Below, piece by piece: positions 12,875-24,359 of a stretch of 64,000 nt of DNA. This DNA comes from Xanthostigma xanthostigma (taxonomy: Eukaryota; Arthropoda; Insecta; Raphidioptera; Raphidiidae), in NCBI GenBank assembly GCA_963575645.1, contig OY754464.1, forward strand, positions 61,602,948-61,666,947, written 5' to 3'. The first letter of the stretch is position 1; each line of letters begins with the position of its first letter. A program made the translations under genes and the position numbers. The notes beneath the pieces were generated by a model. It was not told the origin of the DNA. It saw only the letters and a program-made list of their open reading frames with translations, and searched no databases.

Positions 12875-13179
12875 ATAAAATAATATTAGTTTTTTTATAT
12901 AGAAAAAAATGTAGTTTCATTTCTTTACTAGAAACATATTTGAAATAATACGACTTGTGTACAAATAAAATGAACATTTATTTGGATGTAACACTATGAA
13001 ACAATTTTATTTTGTGTCTTAAGATATGCAAGAATTCGTATTTTTATTATTCAATTATAGATTATTCAGTAATTAATTTACAGTAATTACATGTTTATCA
13101 ATATTTCCATATCTTTTGCAACATTAAAAAAATTAAATTATAATCAGTTCTAAACAGAGCATATGTTTTCTAAAGATGC

Positions 13180-13405
13180 GTTTTTGGCTTTAAATAGCGG
13201 AAACCAATCACAAAATTGGTTTGCAACCATTGCTATGTTTCACCTTTCGTTCAAGATGGTTTCGTTTTGATACCGCCATCTATCAGTCGATGCCTTTAAA
13301 TAACGGAAACTGCGTAAATACGTCACTTCCGTCCGAATACTTCCGCTCAAAAAAAAAGATCTGAGTTACTCTCAAGTTGCGCCTAAAGAAGCATTACTTT
13401 AACAT
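13180..13405 (-). repeat. Dispersed repeat family U, long copy
   Basis: It contains CAAGATGGTTTCGTTTTGA, CCGCCATCTATCAGTCGATG and GAGTTACTCTCAAGTTGCGC. It is inverted relative to 23,514-23,672. Confidence 0.78.
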
Positions 13406-13926
13406 TTTAATAGGCGACAGTATTTCCACCTAGTGACGAGTTTGTATCGAATAGTGAGTAGTCATATTGTGCCATTTTTTGAAGGTTTACACAGCATCTA
13501 TCAATTTATGATTTTGAGGTTCTTATTGCGTTATTAGTTATATGAATATACAAATAAACAATAAAATGTATTATGTTTTAATAATAATAATCGGTTCGCA
13601 CTTGATCGTTTTTTTTTAATATTCTTGCCTCTTCGTCTCGTTGTCCGATCAAAGAATGAGAATGAGTCAGAAAACAAAATAATTTTAGTGAAAAAAATAA
13701 ATGCCAGATTGAATTATCAAAACAAGACACTGCACGATTAGATGCAACTTTTCTAAATTAACTGTCTATAGATAAATAAATTCTAGTAGAGTAGCGTTTA
13801 ATTTGAGTACTTGCTGGATTTAAACCCGGAAGTTGGGGTAAGTGACCAATCGGAGGCCGCAGCGCAGTCACAATAACCAAAATAACTGCTACCTATAATA
13901 TATCTAAACTAAGAGATCGCGCTCAC

Positions 13927-14244
13927 TTGTCAAGCATAAACCTGTACAACCTGCACGATGTTGTACACAAACCTGTACAAACCAGCAAATTTTAGTGCAA
14001 GTTTTGTAATGTACGGTAGACATTTTGCAGTATTCAAGTGGTTTATCAATGCAAATGAATTAATGAAAACGACGCAGCACTAGCACACTAGATCGGTCCA
14101 GCACGGCTAGACAGAAATTGCAGGCGGCCGAGTGACGGTCGTTGCTGGCTGCTGTGCGCTACTCCGTTAAATTACATGGGTAGCTTCATGAACAGGCTTT
14201 TTTTGCTCCGCGCTGTGCTAGTCGTGCAGGGTCATGCTTGACAA
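13927..14244 (-). mobile_element. MITE family T, copy 2 (opposite orientation)
   Basis: The ends are TTGTCAAGCATAAACCTG and CATGCTTGACAA. It contains CAGCACGGCTAGACAGAAAT, the inverse of the copy 1 interior. Confidence 0.82.
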
Positions 14245-14602
14245 GTGTGTGCGGTCTTTAAAATTATTACAAAAAAGATAGAATGTTATATTAGAAGTGG
14301 AAACATTGATTATTAAATTGAAAATAAATTATACACATAATATAGTATAATTTCTATTTATAATGAATGTATTACTATAACTAATTAATTATTATTGATA
14401 TCAGATTTTGCAAACGGAATAAGACACCTTACACTAGATGCAGTTGACGTCTACAGCTAATCTTGCGCTTTGGGCAAAGTTGTGTGCACCTCTTCACCTC
14501 ATATTTGTTTGTTGAACGTATTTTATAAGAAAGAAATATGAACGACTTTACCTTAGGTCAAAAGAAAAAGAACTAATTGCGTCCTTAATTAATTAAAAAC
14601 AA

Positions 14603-15235
14603 TCCAGCCAATTGGGCCACGGGATCATTGCAACATCAAAAATATTGGTTTTTGAAATAGTATAATAAAGAAAATTGGATTTCTGTTATCGCGTGCGGTT
14701 ACCTACATAGTATGTTTCACGTCATGTAAAAATTAAGCAAAGGATGCTTGACTAATTTCTTTCTGACAGATCTACAGAACTTTTTTTATATTAGATATCA
14801 TGATAACAATTTTCACGAAGCGTCAAAATAGTAAGTACGTCAGATTGTGTAACTTGCAGATAAACATGAAGCGCCCCGTGAAATCAGTGATTTCATGAAC
14901 TACCTAGTCAATTGGTGTAATTCAAATAAGATAACACGAACTGCCGGCAGGTTACGAAATATCTCGGTTTTTCACAATCTGACTGATTTCATTATGTGAC
15001 TACGACATATATATATTTTTCTCCACATACCTGCGATTTTTTCTTGATCTACAAAACAAAACAAGAGCTGATTTTTTTATATTCAAGATATATATAAAGT
15101 TTAGAAAAACATTTTTTTCCAAAACTTTATTGTGAAAATAAATAGAATAATAAACCGTTGCTTAATTTTATCGAAATTTGTTCCGTAGTTTAGGCGGGAA
15201 AAGGTAACAGAGTTACAGTTGCATTTATAATATGT
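14603..15235 (+). repeat. Dispersed repeat family V (CCAATTGGG...), copy with internal insertion
   Basis: It starts with CCAGCCAATTGGGCCACGGG and continues through GTTTCACGTCATGTAAAAAT. It resumes at about 15,045 with GATCTACAAAACAAAACAAG and the AATAGAATAATAAACCGTT block. About 250 bp in between (14,790-15,040) are foreign. Confidence 0.7.
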
Positions 15236-15552
15236 AGGTATATGCAGTTTTGATTAAATTTAATAGACACAAAATTAACGAAAAAACTTAAAAAATCTGA
15301 ATGGTAAATCTCTCAAATCAGAAATGTTCCCGTTGAGGATCTTCATTATCTTCATCAATGCAAAATCCAAATTTCTGCACCAACATCAAATAAGAATCCA
15401 TAAATGAGTGTATCTGCCGGGTTAATTTTTATTTCTTAAGCTCATTGAGACTTGAGGCACAAACTGTCCATAAACTTTACAAAATCTGATACAGAAATAT
15501 ACCCATAGAGTTTACTTTAATCTTAAATATCAACTAAAATAAAAAATATTAT

Positions 15553-15558
15553 TTTATT
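15553..15558 (-). terminator. Candidate polyadenylation signal of the Ig gene
   Basis: AATAAA on the minus strand, about 53 nt after the stop codon. In sequence this AT-rich the hexamer is common by chance, and a 3' UTR this short is not required. A later signal is equally possible. Confidence 0.35.
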
Positions 15559-15610
15559 TACTGTACAATCAACACGTCTCAGTGACATCATAGAAAGTTC
15601 AGCGTCATCG

Positions 15611-15798
15611 TCATCTCAGCAAATGTGCCGCGATCAGGATCGAGAACAGTGTCGTCACGTGTGCGTTGGAGAGGATCCCGGATGCAGATGATGTTGAGGC
15701 GTAGTTAGCACTGTATTCTCGAGGTATTGTTGCAACGCTTGGTGAAATGGAATTATCCATCATCACCACCGGGTCGTCTATCAACGAGTCGAGAGAAG
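15611..15798 (-). CDS. DIP/lachesin-like Ig protein, last coding exon with GPI-anchor-type C-terminus
   Basis: This terminal exon (188 nt including the TGA stop) is joined by an A|CT codon and reads TSLDSLIDDPVVMMDNSISP and onward. It ends with a small-residue stretch (STSSASG) followed by a hydrophobic tail, VTTLFSILIAAHLLR. A polar spacer, small residues suitable for an omega site and a hydrophobic C-terminus without a cytoplasmic tail match a GPI-attachment signal. That agrees with the outer-leaflet anchoring known for many DIP and lachesin proteins. The acceptor is TTTCTTACAG. The frame is open throughout and composition is clearly more GC-rich than the flanks. The Ig exons could in principle be spliced to alternative last exons inside the giant intron; I saw none. 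Confidence 0.9.
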
Positions 15799-16181
15799 CT
15801 GTAAGAAATTGTTAATGTTTAATCCTCAAAAATGGAAAAAAGGAATAACGTAATCCGCGTTTAACTCCGTTCGGGGGTGGTTTTTTGGCCATTTTGGGGG
15901 GTTGCGCAACGCCAAAGAGAAGTTTGAATATCATCATCGTGTTCAGAATCCTCGAAAACGGGGGGAGGAGGTAATCTCGTTCCGGCTCAAAATATTTACA
16001 TGTTCGTCCGACTTACACACGCCACTAGCTCCCAACTTCAGTTTTTTTCAGATGAAGGCAAAGGAAGGAGAATCAAGAATTTCCACTCGTAATGTCTTGA
16101 ATTTATATTTACTTTGAGCTTTATGAAACGCCTTCTAGCTTCACGATTTGTTATCAAACCTATATAAATAGTGATATCTAA

Positions 16182-16255
16182 GCAATGTCAGTGATTCAGT
16201 GGTAGAATACTCATCGGTCATGTGGGTGTCCCAGGTTCGATTCCCGACAGATGCG
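16182..16255 (+). pseudogene. tRNA-Gly-derived pseudogene with a GTC anticodon
   Basis: The internal segment TTCAGTGGTAGAATACTC and the B box GGTTCGATTCCC closely follow insect tRNA-Gly(GCC). The anticodon stem CTCAT/GTGGG can still pair and the seven-base loop is CGGTCAT, so the anticodon reads GTC (Asp-type) instead of GCC. The acceptor stem is broken by extra bases at the 5' end, and the T stem has two mismatches. This is therefore a decayed copy and not a working tRNA. It lies in the intron before the last exon, on the strand opposite to the gene. Confidence 0.75.
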
Positions 16256-16717
16256 CAACAACTGTTATTTTTATTTTTTTAGAGTTGGAAATCACACGAT
16301 TAAATTTTGTTTAATAATCATATTATAGTATAAATAAAATTTTCGAATAATTTATAGACAAATTAGTAAAAAAATTATATGATACATAATAAATAGCAAA
16401 AAGAACTTCGTTCCAACCGGGTGTTCCACGACACCTCTCGTCTTTTTCAAATGAAGGCGGCAATTCGATCCGCACTAAATGAATGTTCGCTCTCATTAAT
16501 ATCCCAATATGTTTTTTTTTTTATTTCACACCTACCTAGAGTTGACGCAGGTATCATACTTCTTTGTTCAAACTGCAGTTCGGATGATTTTGAACTCATT
16601 TCGATACCTGGAAATACAAATTAATTTTTTGTGGATTTCGAAATTTTAGAAAATAAAAAATAGTTTCTATAAAAAACGTGAAAACAGGTTGACCTGTAGT
16701 TAAACGTTAAGACTTCC

Positions 16718-17220
16718 CGCTATGTGTTAAATACGTTACAATAAATTAATACAGTTGTGTGCGATTATGACAATATGTTGCACGTCAGATCTACACAACA
16801 AAAGAATAGCTAATTTTTTATTTTCAAAATATTTCCGGCACTATAAAGTATAGAAGAAAAATTAACAAAACTTTCTTAAAACAATAAATAGAATTAGAAA
16901 CTGTTATGAAAAGTAGACCATTATTATTTAAAAAACAACATTATAGCATATATATCTTCTGCGCATGCGCCGATTTTCCCCAAACACAATAGAGCTCTTC
17001 ATATTTGCATATCAAACATTCTCCCAAAATTTGGTTTCAATCCGTTCATCCGTTTGACCTGTATCGTGTTCACAGCCAAACAGACTAACAGGCGCACAGC
17101 GTTTTTCCAAAAATATGTTTTTTGGATTCGGGGGACTCAAAAAATATTGTAAAACTGAATTTCGACCTAAATTAGTACCATTCCCCACTTGAGGTATTGG
17201 AATGTTAAAATTTTAACATA
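16718..17220 (+). repeat. Dispersed repeat family V, copy in the last intron
   Basis: It contains CTGCGCATGCGCCGATTTTC, then CCGTTCATCCGTTTGACCTG and a TTGGATTCGGGGG segment, ending near ATTCCCCACTTGAGG. Confidence 0.75.
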
Positions 17221-17271
17221 TTACTAGCCGTTTAATTTTATTTTCACAATATAGTAACTATGACATACAAA

Positions 17272-17433
17272 TTTGTCCAAGCAGCTAGAGAACGGTAATA
17301 GAACCGTCATAGTCTTCCTACTGTGCAATAATGTAGTGGGTAGTAGCTCAAAAATCGATATAAACAGTTTTGATTTAGCAACTCCGCAGGACTGTGACAG
17401 TTCTGTTACCGTTCTCTGGCTGCTTGGAACAAA
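17272..17433. repeat. Foldback element just downstream of the linker exon
   Basis: TTTGTCCAAGCAGCTAGAGA and TCTCTGGCTGCTTGGAACAAA are inverses; the arms of about 40 bp continue with ACGGTAATAGAACCGTCA. It lies 55 bp from the linker-exon donor. Confidence 0.85.
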
Positions 17434-17487
17434 CCTACAGTTGATATAAAAGTTTGTAAAAATACTGGTTGCCCTGCTGTTACTTAC

Positions 17488-17547
17488 TTGCCATTGTTAT
17501 TACCGGTGGTTCTGTTGTTGGGGGTGGTTTCGTTGGAACTTTTATTT
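17488..17547 (-). CDS. DIP/lachesin-like Ig protein, short exon encoding the Pro/Thr-rich stalk linker
   Basis: This small 60-nt exon reads EIKVPTKPPPTTEPPVITMA when joined to the G of the Ig3 exon. A Thr/Pro-rich linker directly after IRLYE is typical of this family and would form an O-glycosylated stalk between Ig3 and the membrane anchor. The acceptor is TTTTGTTTTCAG and the donor is a perfect GTAAGT. The exon is entered in phase 1 and left in phase 1, carrying one A into a Thr codon. It is isolated by about 25.7 kb from the Ig3 exon and 1.7 kb from the last exon. It is too short to be found by open-frame length; frame, splice sites and composition together support it. Confidence 0.88.
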
Positions 17548-18460
17548 CTGAAAACAAAACATAAACGCGTTAAAAAAATAAAACTATTTATTAATTCAAT
17601 TAAATATAATAACAATTTGAATTTATTCTCGTTTCGATTACAAACTTTGTAACAAAAAAAAGATCTGTTATTATTGTTCGGATATTTTTCATTTTCCCTC
17701 TTTTTGATAGTTTTGAAAATTATCCAAATATAAAAACTCCTACTTCTAAAAAATTGAAAGTATGATGTACCTCCTTATCAAGATTATAAGATAATTATTT
17801 ATATTTATGTATGAAATCTAGAGATTCAAGAATATACAGTGATAACATACTTAATATTTTTATATACTTAAAAACGGGCTTGCAAGAAGCTATTGTGCTA
17901 GAACGAATCCTAATCACTTTTTTCTGCATTAAAAAATTTTTTTTGCATCAAAAATGTTACACCCCAAAACATGATCCCGTATGACTGCAAGGGCATAGAT
18001 ATTTTCGTGGGGGGGGGGGATAAATTTTTTTTTAAAGTTTTATTAATTTCACACAAGAATACTCACGAAGGAAGGTGTCAAGCAAAATAATAATTCCCAA
18101 ATCAATTTTACAAATTTTTTTCAAGAAGTATTTCTAAATTTTGTTTTTTAGTAATGGTATTCGTATAGTTCAATTTTATTTTTGTATTATTATGATCGGT
18201 GAGGGGGGCGTAATTATCTCCTTTACCCCCTCCCGTATCTACGCCCGTGTATGACTGAATATATCCATAATAAATTGTTTTCAGTACGGTTATGCTGACG
18301 CGTTGCCTATACATTTAAAAAATACGCGACAGATCTTATTTAATTTAGTTCTAATATTAGTTGATATGGCAAATCCAAGTTAGGTCATATATTTAATCCT
18401 AGTTTGGCGTTCTTAACACTTTGTATCGATTTACCATACGGCACGTACACAGGTGTTTAT

Positions 18461-19330
18461 TAGTGATGGAACGAATAAACGCATATTTCTTAACACTGGA
18501 ATTCGCAAAATTCATACGAATATTTTGCAAAAATTAATATAAAATAGTTTAATATTAAATCAGACAAAAAATATTAATTTCGTAGTTTTTTTAAGAGAAA
18601 AGTTTTTTCTTATTCTATCTTTAATAATAATTAAGTAGTCTTGTAAATTATATCTTGTATCAACCTTTACTTTAACAATAGGTAATAAAGCTTTAGACTT
18701 AGTATTAATAATTAACTAATCTAGCACCCAAAAACACTACTAATGTATGCGTGCCACTTGCGCGGCCAATCAGCTGTCAAATTATAAACATGAAAACTGA
18801 ATACAGCTATCCACCGATTTACACGGTAGATACGTTCCTGAGAAAAACGTGTAAATCGAAAATTAAAAATTTTCAAGTCAAAACCGTGTAAATCGAAAAG
18901 ATTGCAGAAAATGCATAATTTTGCTATTTAACAGTTGTGATTTTTTTCAATATTTTTAGGTGTACACAAAAATAAAAATAAAATGCATTGACAGGTTAAA
19001 ATATGTAATATATTACGGAAACACTGTTTTTTTATTTAATTACAATACATTAAACAGAAGAACAAAAAATAAAACTTTAATTTTATGCGAAGAAATGCAG
19101 ACACAGTGTGCGTGTGCAGCAAGTCAGCGCATAAGCTCGGGATTCCCCGTAAGATGTGTACACAGCGCACGTGTTCAATCACAGTAGCATTTAGTAGAGT
19201 GCGATAAAAACAAAAAAAAAACTTATTTGGAAAACCGTGTAAAAGCGAAAACGTGTAAAACAAGTACCGTGTAAATCGGGGGATGGGTGTATTCGCATTC
19301 GTCTAAAAATAGACATTTGTTACATTACTA
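18461..19330. mobile_element. hAT-like element, TAGTGATG family, copy 2, interrupted by an insertion
   Basis: It begins TAGTGATGGAACGAATAAAC and ends GTTACATTACTA, with interior matches to 4,600-4,920 (CTTTAGACTTAGTATTAATA and the GCGCGGCCAA block). Bases 18,806-19,290 are a later insertion. Confidence 0.65.
18806..19290. mobile_element. Terminal-inverted-repeat element with CCGTGTAAATCG ends
   Basis: The left end, TATCCACCGATTTACACGG, and the right end, CCGTGTAAATCGGGGGATGG, are inverted. Subterminal AACGTGTAAA and GTGTAAATCGAAA repeats are present. It splits copy 2 of the TAGTGATG family. Confidence 0.75.
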
Positions 19331-20109
19331 CTGGTCACGTTTAGTATTGAAGTTTGAAAGAACAGTTTCATCGATACTTAATCCCAGTTTATTCTGTGTA
19401 CACCATTTATTCATTGTTAATGTGCCATCAGCAACTGACATCAGAAAGTCGTCAATACAGTCAGAGGCTGGTATCACCAGGATAAAAATTACATTAATAA
19501 TAAAATATTGACATATATTAGTTTTTCAGCACACGCGAAAGTATTAAACAATACAATGTGTGCATACGTACATCAGACAACTTAATGGGGTCCGTGTCTC
19601 TGGAGGAAACCCAACTTGAATATGAAACTTTTTCTGGAAATTGACTTTCAAGTCCGAGAAAAATGTATTTATTTTCCTAATGTGTGTTTTGTTCGTATGT
19701 ACGTGCTCTGCATATTTTATAACGCTTTTATTACATGAATATATTATTAATAAATACAGTAATACCGGTCTTTATTTGCAAAATACAAATGGCATTGCCA
19801 GGATAATATCAATATCGTGAAATTTGTAAAATAAAATAAATATTCATTTTAGCTAGGCTAATGACGACTTTTAGAGATTAAAAAACAAATAATATTTTCA
19901 AGAGACATTTATAAATTCGTTTCATCCATAAATAATTAAATTTTTGAATAAATTCAACATTACTAATGATTTCCTGGAATAAAAAGATTTAATGAAGATC
20001 TTAATTTTTATTTTTCGTATATCTACAAAATGTATTACGAATCTTACGGTAATGCTTATAGGTTTTACATTAACGAAATACTTATGTTTTCAACAGAACT
20101 TTAGACTAT

Positions 20110-21146
20110 GTTACCGTAAAAACCCGTTTCCAGTTAGAACGCGTATTTACTAGTAAAACTAGTTTTCACTAAACGCCCTCGTTAAAACTAGAATTTACTG
20201 TTGGTAAAAATGAATATCAGTTAAAACTAGTTTCAACTAGTCAAAACGCGTTTTAACCGCACCAAGCAGTTAAAACTGATTCCACAAAGTTTAGAGGTCG
20301 CGTAATGTGATATAAACCAAGGGACGCGATGGAAAGAGGCATTATTAACAAGGATATTACAGACTGATCAACATGAAAAAAGAGAAAATCACTATAAAAC
20401 TTTAATTAAAATTGCCAATATGGCTGTTTGATCTTTATAAGGAAAAATGTTCTTTTACTGTGTTATGTTACTAACTTTAAATATTAAATTTGTTTGGGAT
20501 GTTTCAATTCGTAAATATTGTATTAAATAATATGTTATCATATAATGTTTCTTTTTCAAATGACTAAGAGGAGTACTAATTGTATTTGTTCGCTATTAAT
20601 GTCTTTGTTAAATGTGTAAGACTTTAATAAAACTTTAATAAAAGTTGCCAATATGGATCTCCATAAGGAAGAATGATATTTTTATATTACTAATTAATAT
20701 CAACGTTGTTCAGATGTTACTATTCACAAATGTTCTCAATAAATAACATGTAATAATGTTTACTTTTTAATCAAGGCTTCATTCTATTAAATCAATCATC
20801 TGAAACACAATTTTCTAGTTACTAGTACTAGTTTTGTCTAACGCTCACAGTTAAAACTAGTTTTACCTAAAAATCAATCTTCTAAATCAGTAAATTCTAG
20901 TTGTTACTAGGAAATTCTAGTTTTAACGAGAGCGTTTAGTGAAAACTAGTTTTAACTACAATAGTTAATTTTTAAATTTCCAACTACAGCATATTTTATC
21001 ACTGAATTAGTGAAAGCATAATATTAAACGATTTTATCGTCATAATATTTTTAGAATTTATATATAAGAAAAATTTAAATGTCACTGTCATGACAGTTTT
21101 AACTAGTAAATACGCGTTCTAACTAAAAACGGGTTTTAACGGTAAC
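20110..21146. repeat. Large terminal-inverted-repeat element with ACTAGT-rich arms
   Basis: The element begins GTTACCGTAAAAACCCGTTT and ends AAACGGGTTTTAACGGTAAC. The arms include AACGCGTATTTACTAGT and its inverse, and AAAACTAGTTTTCACTAAAC with its inverse near 20,935. The middle, about 20,290-20,800, has two diverged copies of AAAATTGCCAATATGG-type sequence. Confidence 0.85.
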
Positions 21147-22031
21147 AACTATATAAAGTTGTTTAAAGAAACGGCCTTATATATTATTTTATTTTTAAAA
21201 TTTACATGATCGAAAATTCGTACTAATTGAAACACTTGCAATTAGTTAAATATATATGTGGGTGTTTGGTCAGCAGGGTGAGCCTTTTATTACTTAGTTT
21301 ATAGGTGCATTGAAATACACATAACACCTTGGAGACGACATGCTATCTATAACTCGATTTTTTACATATAGCAAAAAGAATTAAAAATAATATCAAATAT
21401 TAATGAGTTCTTGCCATCTTCTGCTGCATAAATTTATATTTTAGGTCAGTTAAAATGGTGAATAGAACATATTTAATATGATAGAAAGCATTATTTGTAA
21501 ATCAATGATGCATCTTACAACCGAAAAAGCTAAAATATATTGATTTTTTATGACAATGAGAACACGACGTTCCTTTGCACAAGCCATAGCTTAAGCTTAT
21601 TATATACCAAAAGATGATTTTATATTAAATGATATCAAATTTACTGTGAAATCAAATTTAGTTTCCAATAAAATCTCAGTTATATATCATAGTGAATTGA
21701 ATTTAACTCTTACAAATATCTGCTTTTGTTACGAATCTCGAAGGACCATTGCAAATTCGAATTTGTGCTAAAGACAGCAGGACTGGCTTTGTTTCAAATA
21801 TAAAACAAATTAGCTACCCGCCTGATTTTGATCGAATCTATTCCAGTTGGGATTGAACCAAGTTTATTTCGAAGACGGTATGAATAATATTGTTACTCTC
21901 TCCGTGTTGAGACGACTGTGCTTTCTGTGGAATATTCTCGCAACAACAACAATGGACAGCAGGTAGTCAAAATCCGACCTTCATAAAGTTGCCTGAAGAA
22001 AGCGATACATGTAAAGGAAGGATCTCGATGC

Positions 22032-22044
22032 TTCTAGAACATTC
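22032..22044 (+). promoter_or_regulatory. Heat-shock element in solo LTR 1
   Basis: TTCTAGAACATTC matches three alternating NGAAN units with perfect spacing, the consensus site for heat-shock factor. It ends 21 bp upstream of the LTR TATA box. A second two-unit match (GAATATTC, 21,930-21,937) lies further upstream in the same LTR. Function is inferred from sequence only. Confidence 0.55.
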
Positions 22045-22064
22045 GACCAGGCAGGGTACGAAGC

Positions 22065-22098
22065 TATAAAATGCGAGCGGAGTGGTTGGCAATTCAGT
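22065..22098 (+). promoter_or_regulatory. Core promoter of solo LTR 1 (TATA plus initiator)
   Basis: TATAAAA at 22,065 and an arthropod-type initiator TCAGT at 22,094-22,098 have the spacing of a working core promoter. It fires on the plus strand, antisense to the host gene. Confidence 0.6.
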
Positions 22099-22685
22099 CA
22101 GTCAGTTGGTTAGTTGCAGCGTACGTACAGTGGATTACAGACAACTGTGAAATAAATTGTTCAGTGTCGGTACAGCAACACCGAGGTAGTTGCTAAGATA
22201 GAAGATAAATGAGCTGTGTAAACCATTGAGTGCAATTATATAAATCTGGTTCTACATAAATAGCTTCTGTGTTGCAAATAGTCGTGTGAATATAGTTAAT
22301 AGACAAGTGCGAATAAGTGTACTAGATAAACTTCGGTGTGTTTGTGTGTTGTAAATATTTTGTGTACATAATTAGGACTTTATATTCTTCTGTTACTTAT
22401 TTAGAACTGTTGTTTTGTTTCTGTTTGTTAAAGAAGTACTTTTTCGTTTGATGTGTTTAACTGTTAACAGCCCTCTGTTATAACAATATAATGAGATATA
22501 GCCTAAAACCATTCAATTATGTTATAGTACAAGATTCCGATTTGGCTTGATCTTCACCCATCGAGCTTTCTAATGAATATTGAATTTTGATAATATAATG
22601 TACCTATAAATAAAGGAAAATTGATTTGGTTGCCATTCAATATCTTGGCACAGCTATTTTTAATAAAAATTAAAGTCGTTAATTT

Positions 22686-22944
22686 ATATATTAGATATCG
22701 TGTCCATCGACATAATAATTAATAAGAAAAATCGCAGGATAGTGGACAAAATTAGATTTATTAATGTTTCGTCTATAGATTTAATTAATAGATTTTGTTA
22801 ATTGCTATGGTTAGTACTTAATGTTTATTTTAATAATTATTGCTTTTGAATTTTTATTGTACTTGAAAAAGTCTAAATCTATAGAGGAAATGTCGTACAT
22901 TAATAAATCTAATTTTGTCAACTACCCTGCGATTTTTCTTATTA
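22686..22944. repeat. Foldback element family R, copy 1
   Basis: The arms begin AATAAGAAAAATCGCAGG and end CCTGCGATTTTTCTTATT, with the internal marks CGTCTATAGATTTA and TAAATCTATAG. The left flank TATTAGATATCGTGTCCATC is shared with the copy at 63,489. Confidence 0.85.
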
Positions 22945-23513
22945 GTTGTTAATTTATTTCTGAAATGTAGTTATCGAGTTTTCAGATAAATTTATTACCA
23001 ATCTAAAGTAAAATATGCATATAAAATGCCAAAGTTTGGTCGACATTTTGATTCCTGGCATAAAACCTGGTAGACAGGCACCTTTGAATTAGTATGTTAC
23101 AGTTATAGGGTTTTCTATATTGTCGTATATGAAAATGTAAATAATTTTATTCCGAACACGTGGAACATATTATATGTATTATAAAATTAACAACTTTATT
23201 TTTTTATTAAAAATAACTATGTCAAGAAATTGAATGTCAACCAAATCAATTTTTCTTTATTAATACACTACATTATTATCAAAATTCAAATTTCATCAGA
23301 AAACTCGATGAATCTTAGACTATTAGGAGCTTGTATACTGCACGTCAGAATGTCGAATGACGCACTAAACTGGATGTTATTCGCGGGAGAAGACGGGATA
23401 CCGGTCGACATTGACTGGACTAGTAGTGGCAGAAGTCTACTGTGAAGATACTACATGCCAAAAAAGCTATTAAATTTATGATTTATTTACGAAATGATAA
23501 GATAACTTTAGGC

Positions 23514-23672
23514 GCGACTTGAGAGTAACTCGGATCGTTTTTCGGACGGAAGTAACATGTTTACGCAGTTTCTGAAAAGAATCGACTGGCAGATGGCGGT
23601 ATCAAATAGAAACCATCTTGAATGAAATGTGAAACATAGCTACGGACGCAAATCACAAAGCATAGCCAACGT
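23514..23672 (+). repeat. Dispersed repeat family U, copy 3
   Basis: GCGCGACTTGAGAGTAACTC, the TTTTTCGGACGGAAGTAA segment and CTGGCAGATGGCGGTATCAA are the reverse complement of 13,230-13,400. Confidence 0.78.
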
Positions 23673-24007
23673 AATTTAATTTACGAGTTATTTAATCTGA
23701 GAGTTAATATTTCCCAGAAAGTGAGAGGGACAAAACAAATTAAAAGACGTTTTACTTCAACCGCGCGCAAAGGTTACACGCACCCATGTTGTGTTCGAAT
23801 ACGCGCGTGTTTTAGTCACGCCTGAGACAGGTGAAAACGTGCTTTTTTTGAAAAACGGTACCATTTGTTAGACGTTGAAGCAACTCACGCTATACTAAAT
23901 ATTTTACAACAACAGGAGCGTCGTCTGTTGAAAGTGACAGCAACACACGCAAAATCAGACTGAGACACTGCAACGCGTGGCTGGGTACAGCTTGTATGTA
24001 CCATAAA

Positions 24008-24359
24008 TAGAGCTGTAACAAACCGTATGTATTCGTTACTGAGTAACGGGTACATCGTCTGACTCGAAGTAACGAATCGTTACTTACAAATTCATTTCGA
24101 TACTCGCATTAGTCGTATTCGCATGTCAGTTCGACTCGTTTGATGCGGTTATACGTTATACGGTTATACGAACGAAGTCATATCGTATCACGTATGTGAT
24201 GCGCCTCGATGCGATGGCACATGCTTGGTGCTGTTAGTACACGATTGTATGTCGTATGAAAAGTAACGAGTAACGTAACGATACGAAAGTAACGGGTACT
24301 GGTTCTTTAAGTAACGAATACATACGAAAACACAATTTCTCGTTACTTTTACAGCTCTA
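24008..24359. mobile_element. hAT-type MITE with perfect 8-bp target duplication
   Basis: A 352-bp element begins TAGAGCTGTAA and ends TTACAGCTCTA. It is flanked by the identical 8-mer ACCATAAA (24,000-24,007 and 24,360-24,367). Terminal inverted repeats with an 8-bp duplication are diagnostic of the hAT superfamily. The interior repeats GTAACGAAT/GTAACGAGTAACG motifs on both strands and has no transposase. It ends 19 bp before solo LTR 2 begins. Confidence 0.87.

Larger units (their letters stand above)
1..15552. other. Intergenic sequence downstream of the Ig gene
   Basis: No coding exon was recognised here. Between the listed repeats, the stretches 286-810, 1,467-2,085, 2,165-3,100, 5,010-6,975, 7,397-8,330, 10,080-10,420, 10,755-11,865, 12,875-13,180, 13,410-13,925 and 14,245-14,600 hold only AT-rich sequence with short random frames. 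The segment at about 5,160-5,400 and the one at about 2,346-2,520 are GC-richer than their surroundings and may be fragments of unidentified transposons. Confidence 0.6.
21891..22485 (+). mobile_element. Solo LTR 1 (Ty3/gypsy-type, ATAT target duplication)
   Basis: The 595-bp element begins TGTTA and ends TAACA and is flanked by a 4-bp direct repeat, ATAT (21,887-21,890 and 22,486-22,489). Inside are a TATA box (TATAAAA, 22,065), an arthropod initiator TCAGT 29 bases downstream (22,094) and AATAAA at 22,151. That is the promoter and polyadenylation layout of an LTR. ATAT-type 4-bp target sites are known for Ty3/gypsy elements of the 17.6/297 group. No internal gag/pol region is present, so this is a solo LTR left by recombination. 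It is a diverged relative of the LTR at 24,379-25,010. Confidence 0.82.
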
